Source of the DNA: Paracoccaceae bacterium Fryx2
GTDB lineage: Bacteria > Pseudomonadota > Alphaproteobacteria > Rhodobacterales > Rhodobacteraceae
Length of the DNA: 64,000 nt
Direction: 5' to 3'
Assembly (NCBI GenBank): GCA_032334235.1
Contig: JAVSGI010000008.1
Span: 62,001 to 126,000 of the forward strand
Below the pieces are notes generated by a model, which saw nothing but the letters and a program-made list of their open reading frames with translations, did not search any database and had not been told where the DNA came from. Position 1 is the stretch's first letter. Every line of letters begins with the position of its first letter. Positions 9,281-19,100 of the stretch are shown here, one piece after another. A program made the position numbers and the translations under genes.

Positions 9281-9718
9281 ATGATCCGACTGAACCTGAC
9301 AGCCACCCCGCAATGGCTGGACCTCGCTCCTGGCCTGCGCTTGCTGGTCGGCCCGCTCACCACCGCCTTGATGGTGTCTGCCCGGGCGGACATGGCCATC
9401 GAAAGCTTACCCGAATCCGCCACGACCGAGGAACTCGCACTGGCCATGGCGAAAGCTGTCGCCCGCCGGGCCATTCTGGACTGGGAGGGTGTTGGCGACG
9501 ATGAGGGCAACATTGTTCCCGTCACGCCCGAAGGTATCGACGCCCTGCTGGAAATCTGGCCGGTCTTTGAGGCCTTCCAGACCGGCTATGTCGCCAAGGG
9601 GCTGATCCTGGACGCAGAAAAAAACGGCTCCGCGCCCTCGCCGAGTGGTCCTTCGGCGGGGGCGACCGGTATTGCGCCGCCTGCGCGGGCCCCTGCCCGG
9701 ACTGCCCCGCACGACTGA
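9281..9718 (+). CDS. Tail assembly chaperone, short form (gpG-like)
   Basis: A 145-residue protein starting at ATG 9281, immediately after the tail tube gene. Position between tube and tape measure genes and the frameshift site at 9619-9625 identify it as the short tail assembly chaperone that coats the tape measure protein during assembly. The in-frame tail after the slippery site is low-complexity (Pro/Ala-rich), as expected when most of the conserved C-terminal information lies in the -1 frame. Confidence 0.78.
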   Translation: MIRLNLTATPQWLDLAPGLRLLVGPLTTALMVSARADMAIESLPESATTEELALAMAKAVARRAILDWEGVGDDEGNIVPVTPEGIDALLEIWPVFEAFQTGYVAKGLILDAEKNGSAPSPSGPSAGATGIAPPARAPARTAPHD

Positions 9719-9945
9719 ACCGCCCACAGACGCAAGACGGCTGGCAAGTCTGGGATCTGGTCGGCCGCCTCGGCGGCCAGCTGCGCGTGATCCCAGGCGC
9801 GGTCCTCGGCTGGGACATGGGCGCGGCCATGGCCATGGCCCACGCGCTGGGCATCGACACCCTGATCGCCGCCGAACTGCTGTCCGAGATCGAGGCGGTG
9901 ATGGTGCGCAAACTGAACGAACAAATCGGAGAGAACCATGCCTGA
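9281..9945 (+). CDS. Tail assembly chaperone, -1 frameshift long form (gpGT-like)
   Basis: Shifting -1 at the heptamer A AAA AAC joins the first 115 or so codons to an open -1 frame from 9625 to the stop at 9943-9945, giving about 221 residues. The extension contains a cysteine cluster (YCAACAGPCPDCP), which could bind metal, and then a helical region (GWQVWDLVGRLGGQL). It runs exactly to the tape measure start, overlapping it by 8 bases, although no other start codon explains it. In lambda the analogous G-GT product is needed in a fixed ratio to G. The frameshift itself is inferred from sequence. Confidence 0.8.
9619..9658 (+). promoter_or_regulatory. Programmed -1 ribosomal frameshift site
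   Basis: The heptamer AAAAAAC (9619-9625) lies in the zero frame as A AAA AAC, the classic X XXY YYZ slippery pattern. A GC-rich hairpin follows 13 bases later (CGCCGA at 9639-9644 pairing with TCGGCG at 9653-9658) and could act as the stimulator. Confidence 0.78.
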
Positions 9946-12346
9946 GAAGAAAGTCAGCGTCCGCCTTTCTGCGGTCGGCGGACGGCAGGTGCGCGCCGAG
10001 TTGGAAGGCATCGGCGATGCCGGGGCCCGTGGCTTCGGCCGTCTTTCCTCGGAAATGGAAATGGCAAACACCCGGCTTGTCGGCTTTGCCCGCAAGGCCG
10101 GGATCGCGCTGGCGGCAGTGACTGCAGCGGCAGCCGCCGCTGGTGTTGCGATGATCCGCTCCGGGTTGGAGACCATCGGCGCGCAAGCGGATATGGCCGC
10201 CTCGCTCAAAACCACCGTCGAAAGCCTGCAGGTGCTGACATGGGCTGGCGAGCTGGCCGGTGTCTCGATGGGCGAGATTGAACAGGCCACCAAGAAGCTG
10301 ACCACCCGGCTTTCCGAGGCCGCGACCGGATCGGGATCGGCCGTCGGTGCCTTGCAGCGGCTAAATCTGACGGCAGCAGAGTTACAAGCCCTGCCGCTCG
10401 ATCAGCGCATCGTCGCCATTCAGGAGGCGCTGAACCGGTTCGTGCCCGAGGCCGAACGTGCGGCCGTTGCCTCTGATCTCTTCGGCGACCGGGCGGCACT
10501 GGCCTTCCTGCGCATCGACCCGGCGACCCTGCGCGAGGCAGCGCAGGATATGCGGGATTTCGGGGTGGCGATAAGCGACACGGATGCGGCGCAGATCGAA
10601 CGTACCGGCGATGCGATCGCAAAGCTGGGCCTGATATGGCTCGGCCTGACCAATCGCCTCACCGCGGCGGTCACCCCGGCGCTGGAGGTGGTGGCGAACG
10701 CTCTGGCGGATATGGCGCGCAGCACCGGGCCGATCGGCATCGCGATCACCGCGCTTTTCGACAACCTCGGGCGGCTCACCACTTACGCCGCCACCTTTGC
10801 CGCCTTGATGGCCGGGCGCTGGGTGGCGGGGCTGGCGGCGGCCGCCCTTTCCGTCCGCGGCCTCGCGACCGGTCTTGTCATCCTGCGCGGGGCGCTGATC
10901 CGCACCGGCATCGGCGCGCTGATCGTCGGCGCGGGTGAGTTGGTGTTCCAATTCACCAAGTTGGTCTCCGGCGCGGGTGGCTTTGGCAACGCCATGGGGC
11001 TGCTGAAGGATGTCGTTGTCGAGGTCTGGGAACGGATCAAGATGGGGGCGACGGCAGCGGGCGCGGCCGCCACCGCAATGTTCTTCGACCTCAAGGCCGA
11101 TGCGGCCAGCGGCATGCAGAGCGCTATCGAAAGCGTGGTGGGCTTTGGCAACACCGCCGCCAATACCTTCGAGGGCGCCTTCGAGGCGATCAAGGCGATC
11201 TGGGGTCTGCTGCCCGCTGCCATTGGCGATCTCGCGTTTCAAGCGGCCAACAGCCTGATCGAAGGCGTGGAGAGCATGTTGAACGGCGTGGTCGCCCGGA
11301 TCAACGGCTTCATCGAAGGGGTCAATTCCGGGCTGGAAGCGCTGGGCTCGGAGCGCCGCATCACGCTGCTGAGCGATCTGGACCTCGGCGAGATAGAGAA
11401 CCGCTTCGCCGGGGCGGCAACCCGTGCCGGATCGGCGGCGAAAGACGCCTTTGACCGGGCCTTTGAGGACAATCCTCTGGCGGTGCCAGACTTAGGGCTG
11501 AACACTATCGCCCGCGAGGCCCTGACCTCGGCCAACACCTACCGCTCCGCGGCGAACGATCTGGCGGCCGGAGCGCTGGCCCCGCTGGCCAGTTGGCAAG
11601 CGTTGCAAGACGCGGTCGCCACCGCCGGAACCGAAGGGGAAGCGGCCCTTGAAGGTGCTGCCGGTGCCGCTGACCAGTTCGACGAGTCCATCACAGCGGC
11701 CGGGCGCGCCGCCGGTGGCGCTGGTGCTGCCGCCGCCGACGGGGCTGAAGCCGCCAAGACCGGCTGGGCGGCCGCGGTTGCGACGCTCGCTGACTATGCC
11801 GCCAAGGCGCGCGACATCGGTGGCGATATTGGACAGACACTGGTGGGCGCATTCCATAGCGCCGAGAATGCTGTCGCCGAGTTTGTCAAAACCGGCAAGC
11901 TGAACTTTCGGAGCCTCGTCACCTCGATGATCGCCGATCTGGCGAAACTTGCCGCCCGGCGCTTCATTCTGGGGCCGATCGCCAATGCCTTGTCGGGGGC
12001 GCTAGGCGGCGCGGGCGGGTTGTTCGCGGACATCCTGCATTCCGGCGGCACGGTTGGCATGGAAGGTGGCCGCCGCATGGTGCCTGCCATGGCCTTCGCC
12101 GGGGCGCCCCGCATGCATTCCGGCGGCTGGGCCGGGCTGAAGCCGGACGAGGTGCTTGCGATATTGCAACGCGGCGAGCGGGTTCTGTCGCGGCGTGAGG
12201 CAGCTGGATACGGCCAGGGGCAATCCAGCGCCCCAACCGTCAACGTGACGATCATGTCGCGCGACGCCGAAAGCTTTCGGCAATCGCGCACGCAAGTTGC
12301 AGCCGACATCGCTCGCGCAGTGTCCGCTGGGCGGAGGGGCATGTGA
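9938..12346 (+). CDS. Phage tail tape measure protein
   Basis: An 802-residue tape measure protein, which sets tail length and passes into the cell on infection. It is long, Ala/Gly-rich and helical, with hydrophobic stretches around residues 45-65 and 255-325 and a C-terminal lambda-type tape-measure region near residues 650-720 (GGDIGQTLVGAFHSAENAV, HSGGTVGMEGG). The end contains NVTIMSRDAESFRQSR, typical of this family. Its ATG overlaps the frameshifted chaperone stop, and its stop overlaps the DUF2460 start (TGATG). Confidence 0.88.
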   Translation: MPEKKVSVRLSAVGGRQVRAELEGIGDAGARGFGRLSSEMEMANTRLVGFARKAGIALAAVTAAAAAAGVAMIRSGLETIGAQADMAASLKTTVESLQVLTWAGELAGVSMGEIEQATKKLTTRLSEAATGSGSAVGALQRLNLTAAELQALPLDQRIVAIQEALNRFVPEAERAAVASDLFGDRAALAFLRIDPATLREAAQDMRDFGVAISDTDAAQIERTGDAIAKLGLIWLGLTNRLTAAVTPALEVVANALADMARSTGPIGIAITALFDNLGRLTTYAATFAALMAGRWVAGLAAAALSVRGLATGLVILRGALIRTGIGALIVGAGELVFQFTKLVSGAGGFGNAMGLLKDVVVEVWERIKMGATAAGAAATAMFFDLKADAASGMQSAIESVVGFGNTAANTFEGAFEAIKAIWGLLPAAIGDLAFQAANSLIEGVESMLNGVVARINGFIEGVNSGLEALGSERRITLLSDLDLGEIENRFAGAATRAGSAAKDAFDRAFEDNPLAVPDLGLNTIAREALTSANTYRSAANDLAAGALAPLASWQALQDAVATAGTEGEAALEGAAGAADQFDESITAAGRAAGGAGAAAADGAEAAKTGWAAAVATLADYAAKARDIGGDIGQTLVGAFHSAENAVAEFVKTGKLNFRSLVTSMIADLAKLAARRFILGPIANALSGALGGAGGLFADILHSGGTVGMEGGRRMVPAMAFAGAPRMHSGGWAGLKPDEVLAILQRGERVLSRREAAGYGQGQSSAPTVNVTIMSRDAESFRQSRTQVAADIARAVSAGRRGM

Positions 12347-12681
12347 TGGCGTTTCACGAGGTGCGCTTTCCCGACAACATCAGCCGCGGCGCTCGTGGCG
12401 GGCCGGAACGGCGCACCCAGATTGTCGAGATGGCGAGCGGCGATGAAGAGCGCAACGGCTCCTGGGCAGACTCGCGACGGCGCTATGATGCCTCCTATGG
12501 CATTCGCAAAGCCGACGATCTTGCCGCAGTCACTGCATTTTTCGAGGCAAGACGCGGGCGGCTCTACGGGTTTCGCTGGAAAGACTGGGCCGACTACAAA
12601 TCTGGCCTGCCGTCGGCGGGCACCTTGGCCACCGACCAGCCGATCGGCACCGGCAATGGCGCCACGACCGCTTTCCAACTA

Positions 12682-13519
12682 GGGCGTGTTGACGTTCACC
12701 GGAGCCGGATGACGGTTGATGCGAGGGAGATAAATGCGCTGAAACTGGTGTCGGTCTTGCAGCATCTTGTTGCTATACCCCTATATTCCTTAAGTTTTCC
12801 AAAGAAGTTCTCGATCAGGTGACGCCATTTATAGGTGTCGCAATCGAACTCGGCAGGGAAACGGCGGTTGGATTTGGGCGGGATAACCGCCTCAATCTTG
12901 GCCTCCGCCAGCATCTCGCGCAGCCAGTTCGCGTCGAAAGCACGGTCCGCGAGGAGCTTTCCGCAGGATAGCCCTTCGATGAGCGCCGCCGTGCCCCGCA
13001 GGTCGTGAGCCTGTCCCGGCAGCAACCGGAAGTCGATCAGGTTTCCGAGTGCGTCTGTCAACGCCATGATCTTGGTAGTTATACCGCCGCGAGAACGCCC
13101 AATGGCTTGACTTTGAGTCCCCCTTTTGCGCCCTGACCGTGACGGTGGACTTTGACAATGGTTCCATCAATCATGGTGTATTCGAAGTCGCTATCTTCGG
13201 CCAACGCCCTGAACATACAGTAGAAAGCGTCTGCTTTCACCCATCTGCGGAACCGCTTGAATACTGAATTCCACTTGCCGAAGTCTTCTGGCAGGTCGCG
13301 CCAGGGGCTGCCCGTGCGGGCAATCCACAGCACCGCCTCAACGAAAAGACGAGGGTCGGGTCCGGTGCGGCCGGGGTCGCATGCGCGGCCAAGACAGTGC
13401 GGAGCGATGGTTGCCCACTGGGCATCAGTCAGAGTAGTGCGGATCAAGGTTGCCTCCCATGTTGGCAACCTTGAATCAGTCAGCGGGTGATTTGGGAATC
13501 CTCAAACGTCAACAGGCCC
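12682..13519 (-). mobile_element. IS5-family (IS427-like) insertion sequence
   Basis: An element of about 838 bp bounded by inverted repeats (GGGCGTGTTGACGTT at the left; complement of AACGTCAACAGGCCC at the right). The flanks show a CTAG duplication (or TA, since the ends are ambiguous by two bases), as expected of the IS427 subgroup. It carries a two-frame transposase on the minus strand, opposite to the interrupted gene. Confidence 0.9.
12696..13468 (-). CDS. IS5-family transposase in two overlapping frames (orfA/orfB)
   Basis: The first frame (13468 to 13079) encodes a 129-residue part with the N-terminal DUF4096-like domain ([30 protein letters not shown]) and the first catalytic Asp ([14 protein letters not shown]). 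The second (to 12696) carries [14 protein letters not shown] and the C-terminal [18 protein letters not shown] Glu region. The frames would be joined by frameshifting at the AAAAGGGGG run near 13115-13123, as in other IS427-group elements. Confidence 0.85.
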
Positions 13520-13808
13520 TAGTGAAACTCTACACCAGCGGCGCGCAGTCGTGGACGCGGACGATCACCAAGCCTGTGGCCGGAACTGTGGCGATAGCTT
13601 TGAACGGTGCAATACAAATCAGCGGTTGGACGATCAACACGGCAACTGGTGCCGTCACCTTCGCGTCGGCTCCATCGCCGGGCGTCACGATCACCGCCGG
13701 TTTCGAATTCGATGTACCCGTCCGGTTCGATACCGACACGTTGGACGTCACCCTCGATTTCGAGCGGCTGGGCTCAATCACATCCATTCCCCTGATTGAG
13801 GTGCGCCG

Positions 13809-14693
13809 ATGAAATCCCTCCCCACTGGCATGCAGGCCCATCTCGACGATGGCACCACAACGCTGGCGTGGTGCTGGCGCATCGAGCGGGCCGATGGCGT
13901 GATTTTTGGTTTCACCGATCATGATCGCGCCTTGATCATCGCAGGCACATCTTACGAGCCCGACACCGGTTTCGCCGCCTCCGAAATCCGCGCCAGCGCC
14001 GACTTTTCGGTCGACGGGCAGGATGCCGAAGGCGCGCTGCGTTCCGACCGGATCACCGAGACCGATATTCTCGATGGCCGCTGGGACAACGCGGCGATCG
14101 AGGTCTGGCGGGTAAACTGGGAGAATGTCGCGCAGCGGGTGCTGATGCGGCGCGGCAATCTCGGCCAGATCAGGCGGGGCAAGCAGGTGTTCGTGGCAGA
14201 GGTGCGGTCGCTGACGCATTTCCTCAATCAGCCGGTGGGGCGGACGTACCAGTATTATTGCGACGCGGAACTTGGCGATACGCGATGCGGGGTCAATCTG
14301 GCAGCGCCCAGTTATTCCGGCAGCGGATCGGTGGCGGCGGTGTCCGGCGATCGCAGTTTCACTACCGCAGGTCTTGGCGGCTTTGCGGTAAACTGGTTTG
14401 CGCTGGGCCGGGTGGAATGGACCAGCGGTGCAAATGCCGGGCGGCGCGCCGAGGTGTCGATCCATTCTGTTGCGGTGGGTCTGGCGCAGATCACTCTGAT
14501 CGAGGCCCCGGTGCGGGCGATCGCCCCGGGTGATGGGTTTTTCATCCAGGCGGGCTGCGACAAGCAGTTTGCAACCTGCCGCACAAAATTCGGCAATGGG
14601 GTCAACTTCAGCGGATTTCCGGCGATACCCGGCGACGACACCATTGTGCGCTATCCAACGCAGGGCGATGGCAGTTCGGGGCAGCCGCTATGA
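13809..14693 (+). CDS. DUF2163 / phage BR0599 family tail protein (GTA gp13-like)
   Basis: A 294-residue protein homologous in type to gene transfer agent gp13. The N-terminal DUF2163 domain (LAWCWRIERADGVIFGFTDHDR) is followed by a BR0599-type C-terminal region with the conserved cysteines in AGCDKQFATCRTKFGNG. It is thought to be a baseplate hub component. Start overlaps the DUF2460 stop and its own stop overlaps the NlpC/P60 gene, so the tail-tip genes are translated as a coupled set. Confidence 0.88.
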   Translation: MKSLPTGMQAHLDDGTTTLAWCWRIERADGVIFGFTDHDRALIIAGTSYEPDTGFAASEIRASADFSVDGQDAEGALRSDRITETDILDGRWDNAAIEVWRVNWENVAQRVLMRRGNLGQIRRGKQVFVAEVRSLTHFLNQPVGRTYQYYCDAELGDTRCGVNLAAPSYSGSGSVAAVSGDRSFTTAGLGGFAVNWFALGRVEWTSGANAGRRAEVSIHSVAVGLAQITLIEAPVRAIAPGDGFFIQAGCDKQFATCRTKFGNGVNFSGFPAIPGDDTIVRYPTQGDGSSGQPL

Positions 14694-15118
14694 CCGGTGC
14701 ATCTGCTGACCGGGTGATTGCCACCGCCCGGCGATGGCTCGGCACGCCCTATGTCCATCAGGCCAGCGTGCTGGGGGCCGGTTGTGATTGTCTTGGCCTC
14801 GCGCGTGGGATCTGGCGCGACTTGCATGGGCCTGAACCGGTTACCCCGCCGCCCTACACCCGCGACTGGGGCGAGGCAGGCGGGGCGGAAGTGCTGGCCG
14901 AAGCGGCGCGACGCTTCCTTAAGGAAATTCCTATCGCCACCGCCGGACCCGGCGCGCTGATCCTGTTCCGCATGGCGCGCGGGGGCCCCGCCAAACACTG
15001 CGGCATCCGCATCGAGATCGGCCAAATCCACGCCTATGAGGGCGCGGGCGTCATCGAAGAGCCGTGGAGCCCGATCTGGGCGCGCAAAGCGGCCTTTGCT
15101 TTTCTCTATCCGGAGTAA
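14690..15118 (+). CDS. NlpC/P60 family tail peptidase (GTA gp14-like)
   Basis: A 142-residue cysteine peptidase predicted to cut peptidoglycan locally during DNA entry. The catalytic Cys is in GAGCDCLGLARGIW (residues 30-43) and the His in AKHCGIRIEIG near residue 103. Length and position between the DUF2163 protein and the long TIM-barrel protein are exactly those of the gp14 peptidase in gene transfer agents. Confidence 0.88.
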   Translation: MTGASADRVIATARRWLGTPYVHQASVLGAGCDCLGLARGIWRDLHGPEPVTPPPYTRDWGEAGGAEVLAEAARRFLKEIPIATAGPGALILFRMARGGPAKHCGIRIEIGQIHAYEGAGVIEEPWSPIWARKAAFAFLYPE

Positions 15119-15124
15119 CTCACC

Positions 15125-18100
15125 ATGGCAGCAATCCTTCTCGGCGGCATCGGCTCGGCGCTGGGCGCGGGCTTCGGCGGCTCCATCCTTGGCCTGTCCG
15201 GGGCGGTGATCGGCGGCGGCATCGGATCACTGATCGGCACCGCCATCGACTCTCGCATCATCGCATCCTTTGCACCCGACCAGCGGCAGGAGGGCGCGCG
15301 GCTGGACGAATTGCGCGTCACCAGCGCCACAGAAGGGGCCGTGATCCCGCGCATTTACGGCCGGATGCGCGTCGGCGGCAACATCATCTGGGCCACGGAT
15401 TTCCGTGAGGTCTATTCCGAAACCCGCCAGGGCGGCGGCGGCAAGGGCGGCGGTGGCGGCGTTGTGGTCGAGGAATACAGCTATTTCGCAAGCATCGCGG
15501 TGGCCATCGCGACCGGCCCGATTGGTGGGATTGGCCGCATCTGGGCGGATGGCAGCGCGTTTGATGTGCCGGGTGCGATCTGGCGGCTGCACCGCGGCAC
15601 GGAAACCCAGATGCCCGATCCGTTCATCGAGGCCACGATGGGCGCTGGCCTTGCCCCCGCCTATCGCGGCACAGCCTATGTCGTGTTCGAAAACCTGCCA
15701 CTCGCCATCTTCGGCAACCGGCTCCCACAGCTGTCCTTCGAGGTCTATCGCCCCTCTGAAGAGCCTGACAGCGCCGAGCAATTGCTGACGGCCGTGAACA
15801 TGATCCCGTCCTCGGGCGAGTTCATCTATGCCACGGAGCCGATTACCCGCACTGTGGGTGGCGGCGCTGTGCTGCCCGAGAACGCCAATTCCACCGGCGG
15901 ACAATGCGATTTCCTGACCTCGCTGGATCAGTTGGAAGCTACCGCCCCGAACTGCAAATCAGTGTCGCTGGTGGTGGCGTGGTTCGGCACCGATCTGCGG
16001 GCGGGCAACTGCCAGATCAGGCCAGGCGTGGAAACGGCGACCAAGGTGACGGCACCGAAGCTGTGGCTGGTCAACGGTGTGGCTCGCGGTGCAGCCTATG
16101 TGGTCTCCCAGATCAGCGGCAGCCCGGCCTATGGCGGTACGCCTTCCGACTTCTCGGTCGTGCAGGCCATTCAGGAACTGAAATCCCGCGGCTTCCGGGT
16201 GACCTTCTATCCGTTCATCCTGATGGATGTGCCCGAGGCCAACACGCTGCCGAACCCCTATTCGAACAATGCAGCAGGGCTGGGCCAGCCGAAATACCCC
16301 TGGCGGGGCCGGATCACCTGCTCGCCTGCCGCGGGGTTCGCGGGCACGGTCGACAAGACTGCGGCAGCGGCCGGTCAGGTCTCGGCGTTCTTCGGGTCGG
16401 CGGTGCCCGGCAATTTTGCGGTGTCGGGCACGGCGGTGTCCTGGACCGGATCGCCCAGCGACTGGGGCTTGCGCCGCATGATGCTGCACTATGCCCACCT
16501 CTGCGTGGCTGCCGGTGGCGTCGATGCTTTCCTGATCGGCAGCGAGTTGCGCGGGCTGACCCAGATCCGATCGGTTGCCAGCACCTATCCGGCAGTAACC
16601 GCGTTGCAGAGCCTCGCCGCCGCCTGCCGGTCGATCCTCGGCGCAGGCACCAAGATCAGTTATGCCGCCGATTGGTCGGAATATTTCGGCCACCAGCCGC
16701 AGGACGGCAGCGGCGATCTGTTCTTTCACCTCGATCCGCTCTGGGCCGATGCCAACACCGACTTTGTGGGCATCGACAACTATATGCCGCTGTCAGATTG
16801 GCGCGATGGCGAACAGCATTTGGATGCCCTGGCGGGCGCGCCTGCGATCTATGACCTGCCCTATCTGCAGTCGAACATTGAAGGCGGCGAAGGCTTTGAC
16901 TGGTTCTATGCCTCGGATGCCGACAGGGCCGCGCAGACCCGGACGCCTGTCACCGACAGCGCCTATGGCAAGCCGTGGGTGTTCCGGACCAAGGACATCC
17001 GCAACTGGTGGCTGAACCAGCACTTTAACCGGCCCGGCGGTGTGGAGAGTGGATCGCCCACGGCGTGGGTGCCGCAATCGAAACGGGTGCGCTTCACCGA
17101 AGCCGGGGCGCCCGCGGTCAATCGCGGCACCAACCAGCCCAACGTCTTTTATGACCCCAAATCGTCCGAGTCCTTCCTGCCCTATTACTCGCGCGGATAT
17201 CAGGACGATCTGGTCCAGAGGCGTTACATCGAGGCGCTCTATCCCTATTGGAATGACCCGGCTAAGAACCCGGCCTCTGGGCTTTACGCGGGCCGTATGA
17301 TTGACACCGCCGAGATTGCGATCTGGACATGGGATGCCCGGCCCTACCCGGCCTTCCCGGTGCGGTCCGACGTCTGGTCCGACATCGACAACTATCGCCT
17401 CGGCCATTGGCTGACTGGCCGGATCGGCGGTTGTGGCCTCGCGGAATTGGTGCGCGAACTCTGCAGCACCGGCGGCGTGCCGCTGGACCTGATCGATGTC
17501 AGCCAGTTGGCCGCCACAGTGCCCGGATACGCCATCACCGCGATCGAGAGCGCCCGGGCTTCAATTGCTCCGCTGGCGCAATTCTACGGCTTCGACGTGG
17601 TGGAGACCGGCGGGCTATTGCGCTTCGTGCCGCGCGGTCGCCCTGCCGTGGCGCAGATCGCTGCCGACACGCTGGTGATCACCGACCGGAATGCCGAAGA
17701 CATCAGCTTCACCCGGGCGCAGGAAACCGAACTGCCGCGCGCCTTGAAATGGCGCCTGTTGATGCCCGACGAGGATTATGGGGCGCTGTCCGTCGAGGCC
17801 CGGCGCATCACGGTCGACACCGCCCGGGTCCGCACCGAACAGTTTCCGATCGTCTATCCCGCCGCCCTTGCTGATCGCGCCGCCCGCCGGGCCCTTTATG
17901 AGGAATGGGTTGGCCGGGAGGATGCGGCTTTCGCGCTGCCGCCCTCGCTCCTGGCGCTGGACCCGACCGACGTGATCCGCCTCGAAAGTGACAGCCGCAC
18001 CCCCGACTATGTGTTGGCGCGGATCACCGATGGCGCCGCGCGGCGGATTGAGGCCAAGCGCACCGATCAGACGCTCTATGATTTGCCACCGGGGCCGGAG

Positions 18101-19069
18101 CGGACCCCGGCCTTTATCGCGCCGACGGTGTTCGGCCCCCCGGCGGCAATCCTGATGAATCTGCCCCAGTTGGCCGATGATATCCCGGCGCATCGCCCCT
18201 ATGCCGCGGTCTTTGCCGCCCCTTGGTATGGATCGGCACTTATATGGCGCAGCCCGTCGACTGATGGCTTCACAGCGCTGGGCACAGTAGGGCAGCCAGC
18301 CCGCCTCGGCACGCTGGCTTTCGACTTCTATGCCGGACCGGTTTGGCGGTTTGACAATGGGAATGAGCTTTGGGTCGATATCGCCTCGGGCAGTTTCACC
18401 AGCCTGGACAACGAGGCCTTGCTGGCTGGGGGCAATCCCCTCGCGATCGAAACCGGACCCAACGCCTGGGAGATCGTCCAGTTCGGCACGGCCGCTCTGC
18501 AAAGCCCCGGGCGCTGGAAGCTGACCCATCTGCTGCGCGGCCAGTTTGGAACCGAGGATGCGATCGGCAATCCATCCCCGGCCGGGGCGCGGGTGGTGGT
18601 GCTGAACACTGCCGTCACGCCGATCGCCATCACGGAAAGCGATATCGGCCTGCCCGCAAACTGGCGGATTGGTCCAGCGTCGGTGGCGGCCGCCGATCCA
18701 CTGAACCTACAACTGGCCTTCACGCCGTCGGGCCGAGGCCTACAACCATTCAGCCCGGCGCAGTTGCGCAGGATTCCGCGGCCCGGCGGCGACATCTTGC
18801 TGACCTGGCTGCGACGAACGCGGGCCAGCAGTGGCGATAGTTGGGTTCTGGTCGATGTGCCGCTGGGTGAGACCACCGAGGCCTATGATCTGGAAATCCT
18901 GAATGGCGCGGCAGTGGTCCGGACGGTGTCTGGTCTTGCGACTGCATGGTTTCTCTACACCGCCGCGATGTTGGCAGCAGATTTTGGTGGGCCCGTCACG
19001 ACCCTGCGCTTTCGCGTTTATCAGATCGGCGCGTTGGGCCGCGGCGCTGCCGCTGAAGCCCTCGTCTGA
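15125..19069 (+). CDS. Host-specificity / tail hub protein with GTA TIM-barrel domain (gp15-like)
   Basis: A 1314-residue protein with a Gly-rich N-terminal segment (residues 1-40), a central glycoside-hydrolase-like TIM-barrel (about 400-770, including DWSEYFGHQPQDGSGD and DFVGIDNYMPLSDW) and a C-terminal phage tail_3 region. It corresponds to the large gp15 tail-fibre/hub protein of gene transfer agents and is expected at the tail tip, contacting the cell surface. The reading frame is intact. A Gly stretch (QGGGGKGGGGG) near residue 102 is low-complexity. Confidence 0.88.
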   Translation: MAAILLGGIGSALGAGFGGSILGLSGAVIGGGIGSLIGTAIDSRIIASFAPDQRQEGARLDELRVTSATEGAVIPRIYGRMRVGGNIIWATDFREVYSETRQGGGGKGGGGGVVVEEYSYFASIAVAIATGPIGGIGRIWADGSAFDVPGAIWRLHRGTETQMPDPFIEATMGAGLAPAYRGTAYVVFENLPLAIFGNRLPQLSFEVYRPSEEPDSAEQLLTAVNMIPSSGEFIYATEPITRTVGGGAVLPENANSTGGQCDFLTSLDQLEATAPNCKSVSLVVAWFGTDLRAGNCQIRPGVETATKVTAPKLWLVNGVARGAAYVVSQISGSPAYGGTPSDFSVVQAIQELKSRGFRVTFYPFILMDVPEANTLPNPYSNNAAGLGQPKYPWRGRITCSPAAGFAGTVDKTAAAAGQVSAFFGSAVPGNFAVSGTAVSWTGSPSDWGLRRMMLHYAHLCVAAGGVDAFLIGSELRGLTQIRSVASTYPAVTALQSLAAACRSILGAGTKISYAADWSEYFGHQPQDGSGDLFFHLDPLWADANTDFVGIDNYMPLSDWRDGEQHLDALAGAPAIYDLPYLQSNIEGGEGFDWFYASDADRAAQTRTPVTDSAYGKPWVFRTKDIRNWWLNQHFNRPGGVESGSPTAWVPQSKRVRFTEAGAPAVNRGTNQPNVFYDPKSSESFLPYYSRGYQDDLVQRRYIEALYPYWNDPAKNPASGLYAGRMIDTAEIAIWTWDARPYPAFPVRSDVWSDIDNYRLGHWLTGRIGGCGLAELVRELCSTGGVPLDLIDVSQLAATVPGYAITAIESARASIAPLAQFYGFDVVETGGLLRFVPRGRPAVAQIAADTLVITDRNAEDISFTRAQETELPRALKWRLLMPDEDYGALSVEARRITVDTARVRTEQFPIVYPAALADRAARRALYEEWVGREDAAFALPPSLLALDPTDVIRLESDSRTPDYVLARITDGAARRIEAKRTDQTLYDLPPGPERTPAFIAPTVFGPPAAILMNLPQLADDIPAHRPYAAVFAAPWYGSALIWRSPSTDGFTALGTVGQPARLGTLAFDFYAGPVWRFDNGNELWVDIASGSFTSLDNEALLAGGNPLAIETGPNAWEIVQFGTAALQSPGRWKLTHLLRGQFGTEDAIGNPSPAGARVVVLNTAVTPIAITESDIGLPANWRIGPASVAAADPLNLQLAFTPSGRGLQPFSPAQLRRIPRPGGDILLTWLRRTRASSGDSWVLVDVPLGETTEAYDLEILNGAAVVRTVSGLATAWFLYTAAMLAADFGGPVTTLRFRVYQIGALGRGAAAEALV

Positions 19070-19100
19070 CCCTTTACACTTGATCCTTGGAGGAATTGGC

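Larger units (their letters stand above)
12346..13812 (+). pseudogene. DUF2460 tail protein (GTA gp12-like), split by IS5-family element
   Basis: The two halves are 12346-12681 and 13522-13812. Removing the IS and one copy of the target duplication restores one frame across TTC CAA CTA GTG AAA CTC, giving a 208-residue DUF2460 protein (AFHEVRFPDNISRGARGGPERR at the start). Relatives act at the tail tip next to the DUF2163 protein. The second half ends with ATGA overlap on the DUF2163 start. The insertion must abolish this function and could be polar on later tail genes. Confidence 0.9.

Noticed and set aside
13809-19069. Complete gene transfer agent
   Set aside because: Only the tail-tip genes resemble GTA gp13-gp15. 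The presence of integrase, excisionase-like, replication and lysis genes and a fused protease/capsid points to an ordinary prophage with a GTA-like tail.
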